The position numbers were made by a program, and so were the translations under genes. From Streptomyces sedi (GTDB lineage Bacteria; Actinomycetota; Actinomycetes; Streptomycetales; Streptomycetaceae): a stretch of 64,000 nt of DNA. The stretch lies in contig NZ_VDGT01000006.1 in assembly GCF_006335015.1 (NCBI RefSeq), positions 62,001-126,000 of the forward strand, given 5' to 3'. Numbering within the stretch: position 1 is the first letter of the stretch; each line of letters starts with the position of its first letter. Under the pieces are notes generated by a model. It did no database searches. It was not told where the DNA came from and saw nothing but the letters and a program-made list of their open reading frames with translations. Below are positions 56,619-64,000 of this stretch, in pieces.

Positions 56619-57860
56619 TCAGACGCTCGGACGCAGCCGCCCGGCCGCCGGCTGGGCGTGGTCGTCGCCCTGCTGGAGCGCGCTGCCCTCCAGCCACTCC
56701 TCCCAGGAGAGGTTCCACTCCCCGAAGCCGTTGCCGAACGTGTCCATGTCCTCCCCGTCGCCGTTGACGTGCTCGACCACGTCACCCGGCTTGATGAGGT
56801 CGAAGAACCACTCGGCGTTCTCGTCGCTCATGCCCGTGCAGCCGTGGCTGACGTTGTCGGAGCCGTGTGAGGCGGCCGACCAGGGCGCGCCGTGCACGTA
56901 CTCGCCGCTCCAGGTGAGCCGGGTGGCCCACCGCACGTCCATGTCGTAGGACTCGGCGCTGCCGGCGGGGATGCCGATGCTGGTGCCGGTCATCCGGACG
57001 TTGGGCTCGCGCCCGAGCACCACCTTCTTGCCGTTCCTCGTGCGGAAGCCCTCCTTGCCCGTGGTGATGGGCACGGAACGCACCTCCTCGCCGTCCTGGT
57101 AGACGGTCATGGTGTGCGCCGAGATGTCGGCCACCGCCTCGACCCGCTCCCCGGTGCGCAGTTCGACCGAGTCCGCCTCGCCACCGCGCAGCCCCTCGGC
57201 CAGGGCGACGCCTTCCAGCGCCGACGTCACGGAGATGGTGGTGTTGGCCGGCCAGTACTCGCGCGGGCGGTAGTGCAGCTCCTTGTCGTCCACCCAGTGC
57301 CAGGCGCCCTCCACCTCGGGCTCGCTGGTGACCCGCAACGCGGCCTCCACCAGGGCGCGTTCCCGGTTCCCCTCGATCTCCTCGCTCAGCTCGGCGGTGA
57401 TCGGCTGACCGACGCCGTAGGTGCCGGCGTCGGGGCCGAAGGCGACGTCGACCCGGTCGGCCTTGGAGGAGCCCGTGCGGAAGGTGTGCTCGCCCCGGCC
57501 CGGCTCCCCGTCGCCGTTCTCGGTGCTCACCTGAACGGTGTAGTCGGCGCCGGCGGTGAGCAGGTCGCCGCTGCGCCAGGAGCGGCCGTCGGCGGCCAGC
57601 TCGCCGGAGAGTCTGCGGCCCCCGGCGTCGGTGGCCACGACATCGGTGATCCTGGCGCCCTGTGCGCTGGCTGAGACCTTGAGCGGGGTGTCGGGGTCGA
57701 CCTCGGCCTCGCCCGAGGCGGAGCCGAAGGAGAGGTGCTGGAGGGCGTCGTAGGGCTGCTCGCTCAGTGATCTGGCGTCACCACCGCACGCGGTGAGGCC
57801 GGCCAGGAGCGGGGCGACTATCAGCGTGCACCGGATCGCGATCCGTGTTGAGAGGCTCAT
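56619..57860 (-). CDS. L,D-transpeptidase lipoprotein (Ig-like plus YkuD)
   Basis: Exported lipoprotein of 413 aa that makes 3-3 peptidoglycan crosslinks. The lipobox LTAC ends at C25. Two Ig-like domains (about 40-245) precede the YkuD catalytic domain with C341 in SHGCTGMS and the upstream HG of the YVHGAPW segment. A short W-rich C-terminal extension is like mycobacterial LdtMt2. ATG 57860 is preferred because TATTTT (57871-57866) would give a leaderless start; GTG 57866 is the alternative. Confidence 0.92.
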   Translation of the reverse strand: MSLSTRIAIRCTLIVAPLLAGLTACGGDARSLSEQPYDALQHLSFGSASGEAEVDPDTPLKVSASAQGARITDVVATDAGGRRLSGELAADGRSWRSGDLLTAGADYTVQVSTENGDGEPGRGEHTFRTGSSKADRVDVAFGPDAGTYGVGQPITAELSEEIEGNRERALVEAALRVTSEPEVEGAWHWVDDKELHYRPREYWPANTTISVTSALEGVALAEGLRGGEADSVELRTGERVEAVADISAHTMTVYQDGEEVRSVPITTGKEGFRTRNGKKVVLGREPNVRMTGTSIGIPAGSAESYDMDVRWATRLTWSGEYVHGAPWSAASHGSDNVSHGCTGMSDENAEWFFDLIKPGDVVEHVNGDGEDMDTFGNGFGEWNLSWEEWLEGSALQQGDDHAQPAAGRLRPSV

Positions 57861-57916
57861 AGCCACAAAATACGAAGATTGCCCCGAAAGGGCCCGCCGC
57901 CCGCCGTCAAACGGGT

Positions 57917-57948
57917 GGGCCCCCGGAACGCGCGCGTTCCGGGGGCCC
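57917..57948 (-). terminator. 32-bp perfect palindrome after ctaF
   Basis: Arms GGGCCCCCGGAACGCG and its exact complement abut one another 20 bp past the ctaF stop. It is expected to terminate the ctaCDF operon. No U-run follows. Confidence 0.7.
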
Positions 57949-57967
57949 CTACCAGCTCAGCGGCCGG

Positions 57968-58366
57968 TCACTGCGTCTGGTTCTCACCGCGGTAGTACTC
58001 GAAGACCCACAGCCACAGTCCGACGAACATCACCGGCACGGTGAAGACGAGGAACCACCAGCCGAAGACCGGGCCGAGGAACGCCAGCGCGGCGCCCGCG
58101 CCCAGCAGCAGCGGGGCCCAGCTGTGCGGGCTGAAGAAGCCCAGCTCGCCCGCGTCGTCGGCGACCTCGGCGTCCTTGTTGTCCTGGGCGCCCACGTCCA
58201 CCCTGCGGGCGGTGAAGATCAGGTAGAACCCGATCATCGCGGAGAGCGCGAAGGACAGGAAGAGCGCCGTGGTGCCCACCGGCTCCTGGGACCAGAGGCC
58301 GTAGACCACGGCCACGGCCAGCATGAAGACCGCGAGCCAGGCGAAGAGGTGTCCCTGGATCCTCAT
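57968..58366 (-). CDS. ctaF: CtaF, cytochrome c oxidase subunit IV
   Basis: Small actinobacterial aa3 oxidase subunit, 132 aa with four membrane helices. [32 protein letters not shown] at the N-terminus (helix 1 and WSQEPVGT) and [12 protein letters not shown] in the middle are characteristic. The ATG overlaps the ctaD stop (ATGA). Third gene of ctaCDF. Confidence 0.94.
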   Translation of the reverse strand: MRIQGHLFAWLAVFMLAVAVVYGLWSQEPVGTTALFLSFALSAMIGFYLIFTARRVDVGAQDNKDAEVADDAGELGFFSPHSWAPLLLGAGAALAFLGPVFGWWFLVFTVPVMFVGLWLWVFEYYRGENQTQ

Positions 58367-60099
58367 GCGCCGGCCTCCTTTCCGGTGAGGGCCTCGGCCT
58401 CGTGGCGGGCCTCGTTCTCCAGCTGGTCGAGCGCCGCGACCTCGGGGTGGTGCAGGTCGAAGGCCGGCGACTCGGAGCGGATCTTGGGCAGGGTGACGAA
58501 GTTGTGCCGGGGCGGCGGCGAGGACGTCGCCCACTCCAGCGAACGCCCGTAGCCCCACGGGTCGTCGGTGTTGACGTACTCGCCGTACTTCCAGGTCTTC
58601 CAGACGTTGTAGAAGAACGGCAGCATCGACAGGCCCAGCAGGAACGAGCTGATGGTCGAGATGGTGTTCAGCGTCGTGAAGCCGTCGGCGGCCAGGTAGT
58701 CGGCGTACCGGCGCGGCATGCCCTCGGCGCCCAGCCAGTGCTGCACCAGGAACGTGCCGTGGAAGCCGACGAAGAGCGTCCAGAAGGTGATCTTGCCGAG
58801 CTTCTCGTCCAGCATCTTGCCGGTCCACTTGGGCCACCAGAAGTGGAAGCCGGCGAACATCGCGAAGACGACGGTGCCGAAGACCACGTAGTGGAAGTGG
58901 GCCACCACGAAGTAGCTGTCCGAGACGTGGAAGTCGAGCGGCGGCGAGGCCAGGATGACGCCCGTCAGACCACCGAAGAGGAAGGTGATCAGGAAGCCGA
59001 CGGACCAGAGCATCGGGGTCTCGAAACTGAGCGACCCCTTCCACATGGTGCCGACCCAGTTGAAGAACTTCACCCCGGTGGGCACCGCGATCAGGAAGGT
59101 CATGAACGAGAAGAACGGCAGCAGTACCGCGCCCGTCACGTACATGTGGTGTGCCCACACCGTCACCGAGAGGCCGGCGATGGTGATCGTCGCGGCGACC
59201 AGGCCGATGTAGCCGAAGATCGGCTTGCGGCTGAAGACGGGGATGATCTCCGAGACGATGCCGAAGAACGGTAGGGCGATGATGTACACCTCGGGATGGC
59301 CGAAGAACCAGAAGAGGTGTTGCCACAGGATCGCGCCGCCGTTGGCGGCGTCGAAGATGTGCGCGTCGAAGAGCCGGTCCGCCGCGAGTCCGAAGAGCGC
59401 CGCCGCCAGCACGGGGAAGGCGAGCAGCACCAGCACACCGGTGAGCAGCACGTTCCAGGTGAAGATCGGCATCCGGAACATGGTCATGCCCGGGGCGCGC
59501 ATGCAGATGATCGTGGTGATGAAGTTGACCGCGCCCAGGATGGTGCCGAAGCCGCTGAGGGCCAGGCCCATCACCCACATGTCGGCGCCGACGCCGGGCG
59601 AGCGGATGGCGTCGGAGAGCGGCGAGTAGGCGAACCAGCCGAAGCTGGCGGCGCCGTTCGGCGTGAAGAAACCGCCGACCGCGATCAGGCCGCCGAACAG
59701 GTACAGCCAGTAGGCCAGCATGTTCAGCCGCGGGAACGCCACGTCCGGCGCGCCGATCTGGAGCGGCATGATCCAGTTGGCGAAGCCGGCGAAGAGCGGT
59801 GTCGCGAACAGCAGCAGCATCACCGTGCCGTGCATGGTGAAGAGCTGGTTGAACTGCTCGTTCGAGACGACCTGGGTACCGGGCCTGGCCAGTTCGGCGC
59901 GCATGATGAGGGCCATCACGCCGGCCAGGATGAAGAAGATGAAGGACGTCAGCAGGTAGAGGGTGCCGATGGTCTTGTGGTCGGTGGTGGTGAGCCACTT
60001 GACGACCACGGCACCGCGCTGCTTGCCACGCCGCGGGGGTGTCGCGGCCTGGTGCGACGCTTCGTTGAGCGCGCTGGGGGATTCCTCGACGGAAGTCAC
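58363..60099 (-). CDS. ctaD: CtaD, cytochrome c oxidase subunit I
   Basis: Catalytic subunit of aa3 oxidase, 578 aa with twelve membrane helices. It holds haem a, haem a3 and CuB. The low-spin haem His is in [12 protein letters not shown], and CuB/haem a3 ligands are in [15 protein letters not shown] and [12 protein letters not shown]. Proton K- and D-channel features are present (GHPEVY Glu). GTG start overlaps the ctaC stop (GTGA), with GAGG 11 nt upstream. The longer upstream frame is antisense noise. Confidence 0.97.
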   Translation of the reverse strand: MTSVEESPSALNEASHQAATPPRRGKQRGAVVVKWLTTTDHKTIGTLYLLTSFIFFILAGVMALIMRAELARPGTQVVSNEQFNQLFTMHGTVMLLLFATPLFAGFANWIMPLQIGAPDVAFPRLNMLAYWLYLFGGLIAVGGFFTPNGAASFGWFAYSPLSDAIRSPGVGADMWVMGLALSGFGTILGAVNFITTIICMRAPGMTMFRMPIFTWNVLLTGVLVLLAFPVLAAALFGLAADRLFDAHIFDAANGGAILWQHLFWFFGHPEVYIIALPFFGIVSEIIPVFSRKPIFGYIGLVAATITIAGLSVTVWAHHMYVTGAVLLPFFSFMTFLIAVPTGVKFFNWVGTMWKGSLSFETPMLWSVGFLITFLFGGLTGVILASPPLDFHVSDSYFVVAHFHYVVFGTVVFAMFAGFHFWWPKWTGKMLDEKLGKITFWTLFVGFHGTFLVQHWLGAEGMPRRYADYLAADGFTTLNTISTISSFLLGLSMLPFFYNVWKTWKYGEYVNTDDPWGYGRSLEWATSSPPPRHNFVTLPKIRSESPAFDLHHPEVAALDQLENEARHEAEALTGKEAGA

Positions 60100-61061
60100 G
60101 ATCGGCCCTCGTTGGTCTCTGCGTTCACGGCGGCCTCGGTCTGCTCGATGCCGGCCGGCGCGAACCCGGTCTGGCCCTTCTCCGCCAGCTCCTGAAGATA
60201 GGCGTCGTACTCGTCCGGCGAGACCACCTTGACGTTGAAGAGCATCCGGGAGTGGTCCACGCCGCACATCTCGGCGCACTTGCCGAGGAAGGTGCCCTGC
60301 CGGTCCGGGGTCACCTCGAAGCTGTTGACGTGTCCGGGGATCGCGTCCTGCTTCATCAGGAACGGAACCACCCAGAAGGAGTGCACCACGTCCCTGGACG
60401 TGATGATGAACTGAACGGTCTCGCCCTCGGGGAGGACCAGCGTCGGACCCGGGTTGCCGGTGTCCGGGTCGCGGTCGGCCGGGGTGCCGATCTCGTAGAC
60501 GCCGTCGGCGTCGTCCGGGACCCGCTCCATCATCCGGTCGGGGATGGAGGCCAACTCCTCGGCGTCCTGGGCGTACTCGTCCGAGACGCCCACGGGCTCC
60601 AGGTAGTTGAAGGCCCAACTCCACTGGAAGCCCACCACGTTGATCACGTGGTCCGGCTCGTCCGAGGTCTCCAGCAGCTCGGTCTGGTCCCGCGCGGTGA
60701 AGTAGAAGAGCACCGACACGATGATCAGCGGCACGAGCGTGTAGAGCGCCTCGATGGGCACGTTGTACCGGTTCTGCGGGGGAACCTCCACCTTGGTCCT
60801 GGACCGCCGGTGGAAGAAGACACTCCACAGGATCAGGCCCCAGACCAGCACCCCCGTTGCCAGTGCGGCGGCCCAGGAACCCTGCCACAGGGCCAGGATG
60901 CGGGGCGCCTCCTCCGTGACCGGGGTGGGCATACCGAGCCGGGGAAAGTCCTCGGATGTGCAACCTGTCGCGGTTGCCAGGACCAGGCCCGCGATCAGCG
61001 CCTGCGGCAGAACCCGCCGCATCGGGCGCCGCGACGAGCGGTCGGAGCCGTTGGGACTCAC
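60096..61061 (-). CDS. ctaC: CtaC, cytochrome c oxidase subunit II
   Basis: CuA-bearing lipoprotein subunit, 321 aa. The lipobox ATGC ends at C34, two membrane helices follow (about 58-80 and 105-125), and the exported cupredoxin domain carries the CuA motif [12 protein letters not shown]. An actinobacterial insertion (about 165-205) between strands fits docking to the QcrC cytochrome. GTG start with GGAAGG 6 nt upstream. A promoter and operator-like repeat lie about 95 bp upstream. Confidence 0.96.
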   Translation of the reverse strand: MSPNGSDRSSRRPMRRVLPQALIAGLVLATATGCTSEDFPRLGMPTPVTEEAPRILALWQGSWAAALATGVLVWGLILWSVFFHRRSRTKVEVPPQNRYNVPIEALYTLVPLIIVSVLFYFTARDQTELLETSDEPDHVINVVGFQWSWAFNYLEPVGVSDEYAQDAEELASIPDRMMERVPDDADGVYEIGTPADRDPDTGNPGPTLVLPEGETVQFIITSRDVVHSFWVVPFLMKQDAIPGHVNSFEVTPDRQGTFLGKCAEMCGVDHSRMLFNVKVVSPDEYDAYLQELAEKGQTGFAPAGIEQTEAAVNAETNEGRS

Positions 61062-61134
61062 GTAGCGCCTTCCCGAGAGTCTCGCCCATGTCCGGGCTGC
61101 CATCGCACGGAGCGGGGCCGGCCCTGGCACGGGC

Positions 61135-61165
61135 AGGGTTTGGATGTTTATGCGGACCAAACCCT
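61135..61165. promoter_or_regulatory. 9-bp perfect inverted repeat over the ctaC -10 box and start
   Basis: AGGGTTTGG (61135-61143) and CCAAACCCT (61157-61165) are exact complements 13 bp apart. One arm covers the -10 box and the other lies just past the predicted start, a typical repressor position. The low-G+C spacer stands out from its surroundings. The regulator is unknown; the arms do not resemble a Rex site. Confidence 0.5.
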
Positions 61166-61188
61166 ACTGGACGCTTCCGGGGGTCACG
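61161..61188 (-). promoter_or_regulatory. promoter of ctaCDF
   Basis: Minus-strand CGTGAC (61188-61183), a 16-bp spacer and TAGGGT (61166-61161) make a housekeeping-type promoter with start near 61154 and a leader of about 93 nt. Confidence 0.5.
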
Positions 61189-61257
61189 CGGGGAGGGTGC
61201 CCAACGCGCCGCGAGGGCCCACGAAGGGGTTGTACCGGGGTTGTTAGCGTGGCGAAC

Positions 61258-62640
61258 GTGGCTTACTTCGACGCGGCCTCGGCGCTGCCCCTTCACCCGG
61301 TCGCGCGGCAGGCACTGGTGGCCGCGGAGGCGGACGGCTGGGCCGATCCGGCCAGGCCGCACCGGGAGGGGCGCCGGGCGCGGATGCTGCTCGACGCGGC
61401 CAGGGAGACGGCGGCCGACGCGGTCGGGTGCCGGCCGGACGAGTTGGTCTTCACCTCTTCGGGGACCTCGGCGCTGCACCGGGGCGTCGCGGGCGCGCTG
61501 GCCGGCCGGGTCAGGGCCGGACGCCATCTGCTGGTCTCGGCCGTGGAGCACTCGGCGGTGCTCCACGCGGCGGAGGCGCACCGCGCCGCGGGCGGCACCT
61601 CGGCCGAGGTGCCGGTCGACCGGCTCGGCCGGGTGGCCCCGGACGCGGTGGCCGAGGCCCTGGCGGCGGCGCCCGGGCCGACCGCGTTGGCCTGCGTGCA
61701 GTCCGCCAACCACGAGGTGGGCACGGTCCAGCCGGTCGCCGAGGTCGCGGAGGTCTGCCGGGCGGCCGGGGTGCCGCTGTTGGTGGACGCGGCGCAGTCG
61801 CTGCCGTGGGGGCGGGTCGAGGGGGCGTGGTCGCTGCTGACGGGCAGCGCGCACAAGTGGGGCGGCCCGGGTGGCGTCGGGTTGCTGGCGGTGCGCAAGG
61901 GCACCCGCTTCGCGCCGCCGGGCCCGGTCGACGAGCGGGAGTCCGGCCGGGCGCCCGGCTTTCCGCACCTGCCGGCGATCGTGGCGGCGGCGGCCTCGCT
62001 GCGCGCGGTGCGGGCCGAGGCGGAGGCGGAGGCCGCGCGGCTGACGGCGCTGGTGGAACGGGTGCGGGCGCGCGTGCCCGAGCTGGTGGAGGACGTGGAG
62101 GTGGTGGGCGACCCGGTGCGGCGGCTGCCGCACCTGGTGACGTTCTCCTGTCTCCATGTCGACGGCGAGGCGCTGCTGCACGCCTTGGACCGGGCGGAGT
62201 TCTCGGTCTCCTCCGGCTCCTCGTGCACCTCCAGCACGTTGACGCCCAGCCATGTGCTGCGCGCGATGGGGGTGTTGTCGGAGGGCAACGTGCGGGTCTC
62301 GCTGCCGCCGGGCACCGCGCGAGCAGAGGTGGAACGTTTCCTCGATGTGCTGCCCGGCGCGGTCGCCGGGGTGCGGGAACAGCTGCTGGGCCCGGCCGCC
62401 TCGCCGGCGCCCGCCGTGGACGACGGCGAGGAACTGGTGGTCGACGCCCTGGGGCGGCGCTGCCCCGCGCCGGTGATCGAGCTGGCCAGGGCCATCGGCC
62501 GGGTGCCGGTGGGCGGGACGGTGGCGGTGCTGGCCGACGACGTGGCGGCCAGGCTCGACATCCCCGCCTGGTGCGAGATGCGCGGCCAGGAGTACCTGGG
62601 CGAGACCGGACAGGCCCACCGGGTGCGGCGGCTGGCCTGA
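61258..62640 (+). CDS. cysteine desulfurase fused to a TusA-like sulfur carrier
   Basis: A 460-aa fusion. The PLP-dependent class V aminotransferase (about 1-375) has K200 in [10 protein letters not shown] and persulfide-forming C323 in SSGSSCTSS. The C-terminal TusA/SirA-like domain (about 390-460) carries the CPxP motif with C402 ([10 protein letters not shown]). Sulfur could pass directly from one Cys to the other, for tRNA thiolation or cofactor synthesis. TAGCGT at 61245-61250 places the RNA start at GTG 61258; GTG 61249 is the alternative. Divergent from ctaC. Confidence 0.9.
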   Translation: MAYFDAASALPLHPVARQALVAAEADGWADPARPHREGRRARMLLDAARETAADAVGCRPDELVFTSSGTSALHRGVAGALAGRVRAGRHLLVSAVEHSAVLHAAEAHRAAGGTSAEVPVDRLGRVAPDAVAEALAAAPGPTALACVQSANHEVGTVQPVAEVAEVCRAAGVPLLVDAAQSLPWGRVEGAWSLLTGSAHKWGGPGGVGLLAVRKGTRFAPPGPVDERESGRAPGFPHLPAIVAAAASLRAVRAEAEAEAARLTALVERVRARVPELVEDVEVVGDPVRRLPHLVTFSCLHVDGEALLHALDRAEFSVSSGSSCTSSTLTPSHVLRAMGVLSEGNVRVSLPPGTARAEVERFLDVLPGAVAGVREQLLGPAASPAPAVDDGEELVVDALGRRCPAPVIELARAIGRVPVGGTVAVLADDVAARLDIPAWCEMRGQEYLGETGQAHRVRRLA

Positions 62641-62670
62641 ACCGCGCCGGCCGCCGCTTCCCGCGCCCGC

Positions 62671-63645
62671 TCACTGGATGAAGGGGCGGACCTCCTCGGC
62701 GGCGTCGTCGCCGTACGCCTTGGTGAAGCGCTCGATGAACGAGCCCCGGTTGAGCGTGTACTCCTGGGTGCCGACGGTCTCGATGACCAGCGTCGCCACC
62801 ATGCAGCCCAGCTGGGCCGCGCGTTCCAGGGAGGTGCCCCAGCTGAGCCCGGAGAGGAAGCCCGCGCGGAACGCGTCGCCCACCCCGGTCGGCTCGACCT
62901 TGGCGGTCTCCTCGGGGCAGCCGACCAGGATCGACGGCTCGCCGGCCCGGTCCACGCGCACCCCGCGGGCGCCCAGGGTGGTGACGCGGATGCCGACCTT
63001 CTCCAGCACCTCCTCGTCGCTCCAGCCGGTCTTGCTCTCGACGAGGGCCTTCTCGTACTCGTTGGTGAAGAGGTAGGCGGCGCCCTCGGTCAGCAGCCGG
63101 ATCTCGTCGCCCTCCATCCGGGCCAGCTGCTGGGAGAAGTCGGCGGCGAACGGGATGCCCCGGCTGCGGCACTCCTCGGTGTGCCGCAGCATCGCCTCGG
63201 GGTCGTCGGCGCCGATGTGCACCAGGTCGAGTCCGCCGACGCGGTCGGCGACCAGCTGCAACTCGATCAGCCTGGCCTCGCTCATGGCCCCGGTGTAGAA
63301 GGAACCGATCTGGTTGTGATCGGCGTCGGTCGTACAGACGAAGCGCGCGGTGTGCAGCATCTCGGAGACCCGCACCGAGTCGCAGTCCACGCCGTGCCGC
63401 TCCAGCCAGGCGCGGTACTCGTCGAAGTCCTGGCCGACCGCGCCCACGAGGATCGGCCGCGCGCCCAACTGGCCCATGCCGTAGCAGATGTTGGCACCGA
63501 CGCCGCCACGGCGCACCTCCAGGCCGTCCACCAGGAAGGAGAGGGAGACCGTGTGGAGTTGGTCGCCCACCAGCTGGTCGGCGAACCGGCCCGGAAAGGT
63601 CATCAGATGGTCGTTGGCGATCGAACCTGAGACAGCGATGCGCAC
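62671..63645 (-). CDS. PfkB-family kinase, adenosine-kinase type
   Basis: A 324-aa ribokinase-fold sugar/nucleoside kinase. GGVGANICYGMGQLG near 48-62 is the PfkB substrate loop, and VEPTGVGDAFRAGFLSGL near 255-272 carries the anion hole and catalytic Asp. Closest by motif to actinobacterial adenosine kinases. GTG start. Convergent with the desulfurase fusion. Substrate is inferred, not shown. Confidence 0.88.
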   Translation of the reverse strand: MRIAVSGSIANDHLMTFPGRFADQLVGDQLHTVSLSFLVDGLEVRRGGVGANICYGMGQLGARPILVGAVGQDFDEYRAWLERHGVDCDSVRVSEMLHTARFVCTTDADHNQIGSFYTGAMSEARLIELQLVADRVGGLDLVHIGADDPEAMLRHTEECRSRGIPFAADFSQQLARMEGDEIRLLTEGAAYLFTNEYEKALVESKTGWSDEEVLEKVGIRVTTLGARGVRVDRAGEPSILVGCPEETAKVEPTGVGDAFRAGFLSGLSWGTSLERAAQLGCMVATLVIETVGTQEYTLNRGSFIERFTKAYGDDAAEEVRPFIQ

Positions 63646-63777
63646 GAGGGCTCTCCAGGGGTGGGCAGCGAAAGTCAGCGCCAGGCTACCCCGCGTGGAA
63701 CCTACGGTGATCGGCCGTCGTCACATTGGTGATTCCTGTGAGCGATGCGCATCCGGTGAGCGACACGAGGAGCTGAC

Positions 63778-64000
63778 GTGTTGGACGAGGAGAACCACGA
63801 GGAGACCCGTCGACGCTGGCCCGCGGTGACCGCGGTGGCGGCCAGCGTGGTCCTGCTCGCCGGGGCGTTCTACGGCGTCGGCATGGCCGAGGACGACGGC
63901 GGCGGAAGCGCGGGCGGCGACGAGCCGCTGGCGTTGGACGCCCGCGAGGGCGTGGGCGAGCTGGCGGTGGACGGCGCCTCGGCGCCCGCCGGGCCGGCGC
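63778..64000 (+). CDS. exported/anchored hypothetical protein (partial, 3' end outside window)
   Basis: Only the first 74 residues are visible. A charged N-terminus (LDEENHEETRRRWP) precedes one hydrophobic segment (about 17-37), then a Gly/Asp/Ala-rich region. This fits an exported or membrane-anchored protein. GAGGAG lies 5 nt before the GTG. Divergent from the PfkB-type kinase with a 132-bp gap. No family recognised. Confidence 0.7.
   Translation, partial: MLDEENHEETRRRWPAVTAVAASVVLLAGAFYGVGMAEDDGGGSAGGDEPLALDAREGVGELAVDGASAPAGPA

Noticed and set aside
58363..62619. 1418-residue minus-strand frame covering ctaD, ctaC and the desulfurase region
   Set aside because: Real sequence begins at the ctaD GTG (60099). 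Upstream residues are out of frame with ctaC and antisense to the desulfurase gene.

Overview
The window is a gapless stretch of core actinobacterial chromosome. It is about 73% G+C by eye, with GTG and TTG starts common, ATGA/GTGA overlaps between co-transcribed genes, leaderless-looking starts and only two TTA codons in all recognised genes. Gene content and order (rsmH-ftsL-ftsI-murE-murF-mraY; metF-thiE; thiO-thiS-thiG; PASTA kinase; bfr-bfd; aroH/trpEG; glucokinase; NlpC/P60 pair; trpD; qcrCAB-ctaE; ctaCDF; cysteine desulfurase-TusA) match the conserved core of Streptomyces. The host is very probably Streptomyces or a close relative in Streptomycetaceae. I saw no insertion sequence, phage gene, CRISPR array, rRNA or intact tRNA.

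Layout. 1-7.6 kb: head of the division/cell-wall (dcw) cluster on the minus strand, from one well-formed promoter next to a divergent beta-carbonic anhydrase. 8.6-13.2 kb: MoxR ATPase, DUF58 protein and membrane transglutaminase, translationally coupled. 13.4-17.6 kb: DUF3040 protein, methyltransferase, HEPN-like protein, and a TetR regulator coupled to a CrtI-like oxidoreductase. 17.6-24.5 kb: one-carbon and thiamine genes, with a TPP riboswitch ahead of thiO-thiS-thiG. 24.6-29 kb: septum-formation-type protein, PASTA kinase and a secreted SLT-type lysozyme behind an unusual AT-rich leader. 29-35.4 kb: endonuclease IV, molybdopterin oxidoreductase, bacterioferritin and its ferredoxin (iron box), class II DAHP synthase, and a trp attenuator ahead of fused trpEG. 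35.4-44.5 kb: acyltransferase, esterase, glucokinase, degenerate ArsA-like protein, START-like protein and acyl-CoA ligase. 44.5-50.4 kb: PimB-like mannosyltransferase, two NlpC/P60 hydrolases, NYN protein and a RAM-only Lrp protein. 50.5-61 kb: trpD, then the bcc-aa3 respiratory supercomplex genes with an orphan receiver-like protein and an L,D-transpeptidase between the two operons. 61-64 kb: cysteine desulfurase-TusA fusion, PfkB-family sugar/nucleoside kinase and the start of an exported protein.

Themes. Cell-wall synthesis and remodelling recur (dcw cluster, kinase, SLT enzyme, two P60 hydrolases, L,D-transpeptidase). Tryptophan synthesis is spread over aroH, trpEG and trpD, with attenuation visible at trpEG. 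Nearly the whole terminal respiratory chain is encoded within 10 kb.

I did not find a clearly new multi-gene system. The best leads are regulatory: a 9-bp perfect inverted repeat sitting on the ctaC promoter, two bldA-type TTA codons, a structured leader before the SLT gene, a degenerate receiver next to ctaE, and a tRNA T-arm-like palindrome at the promoter of one P60 gene.
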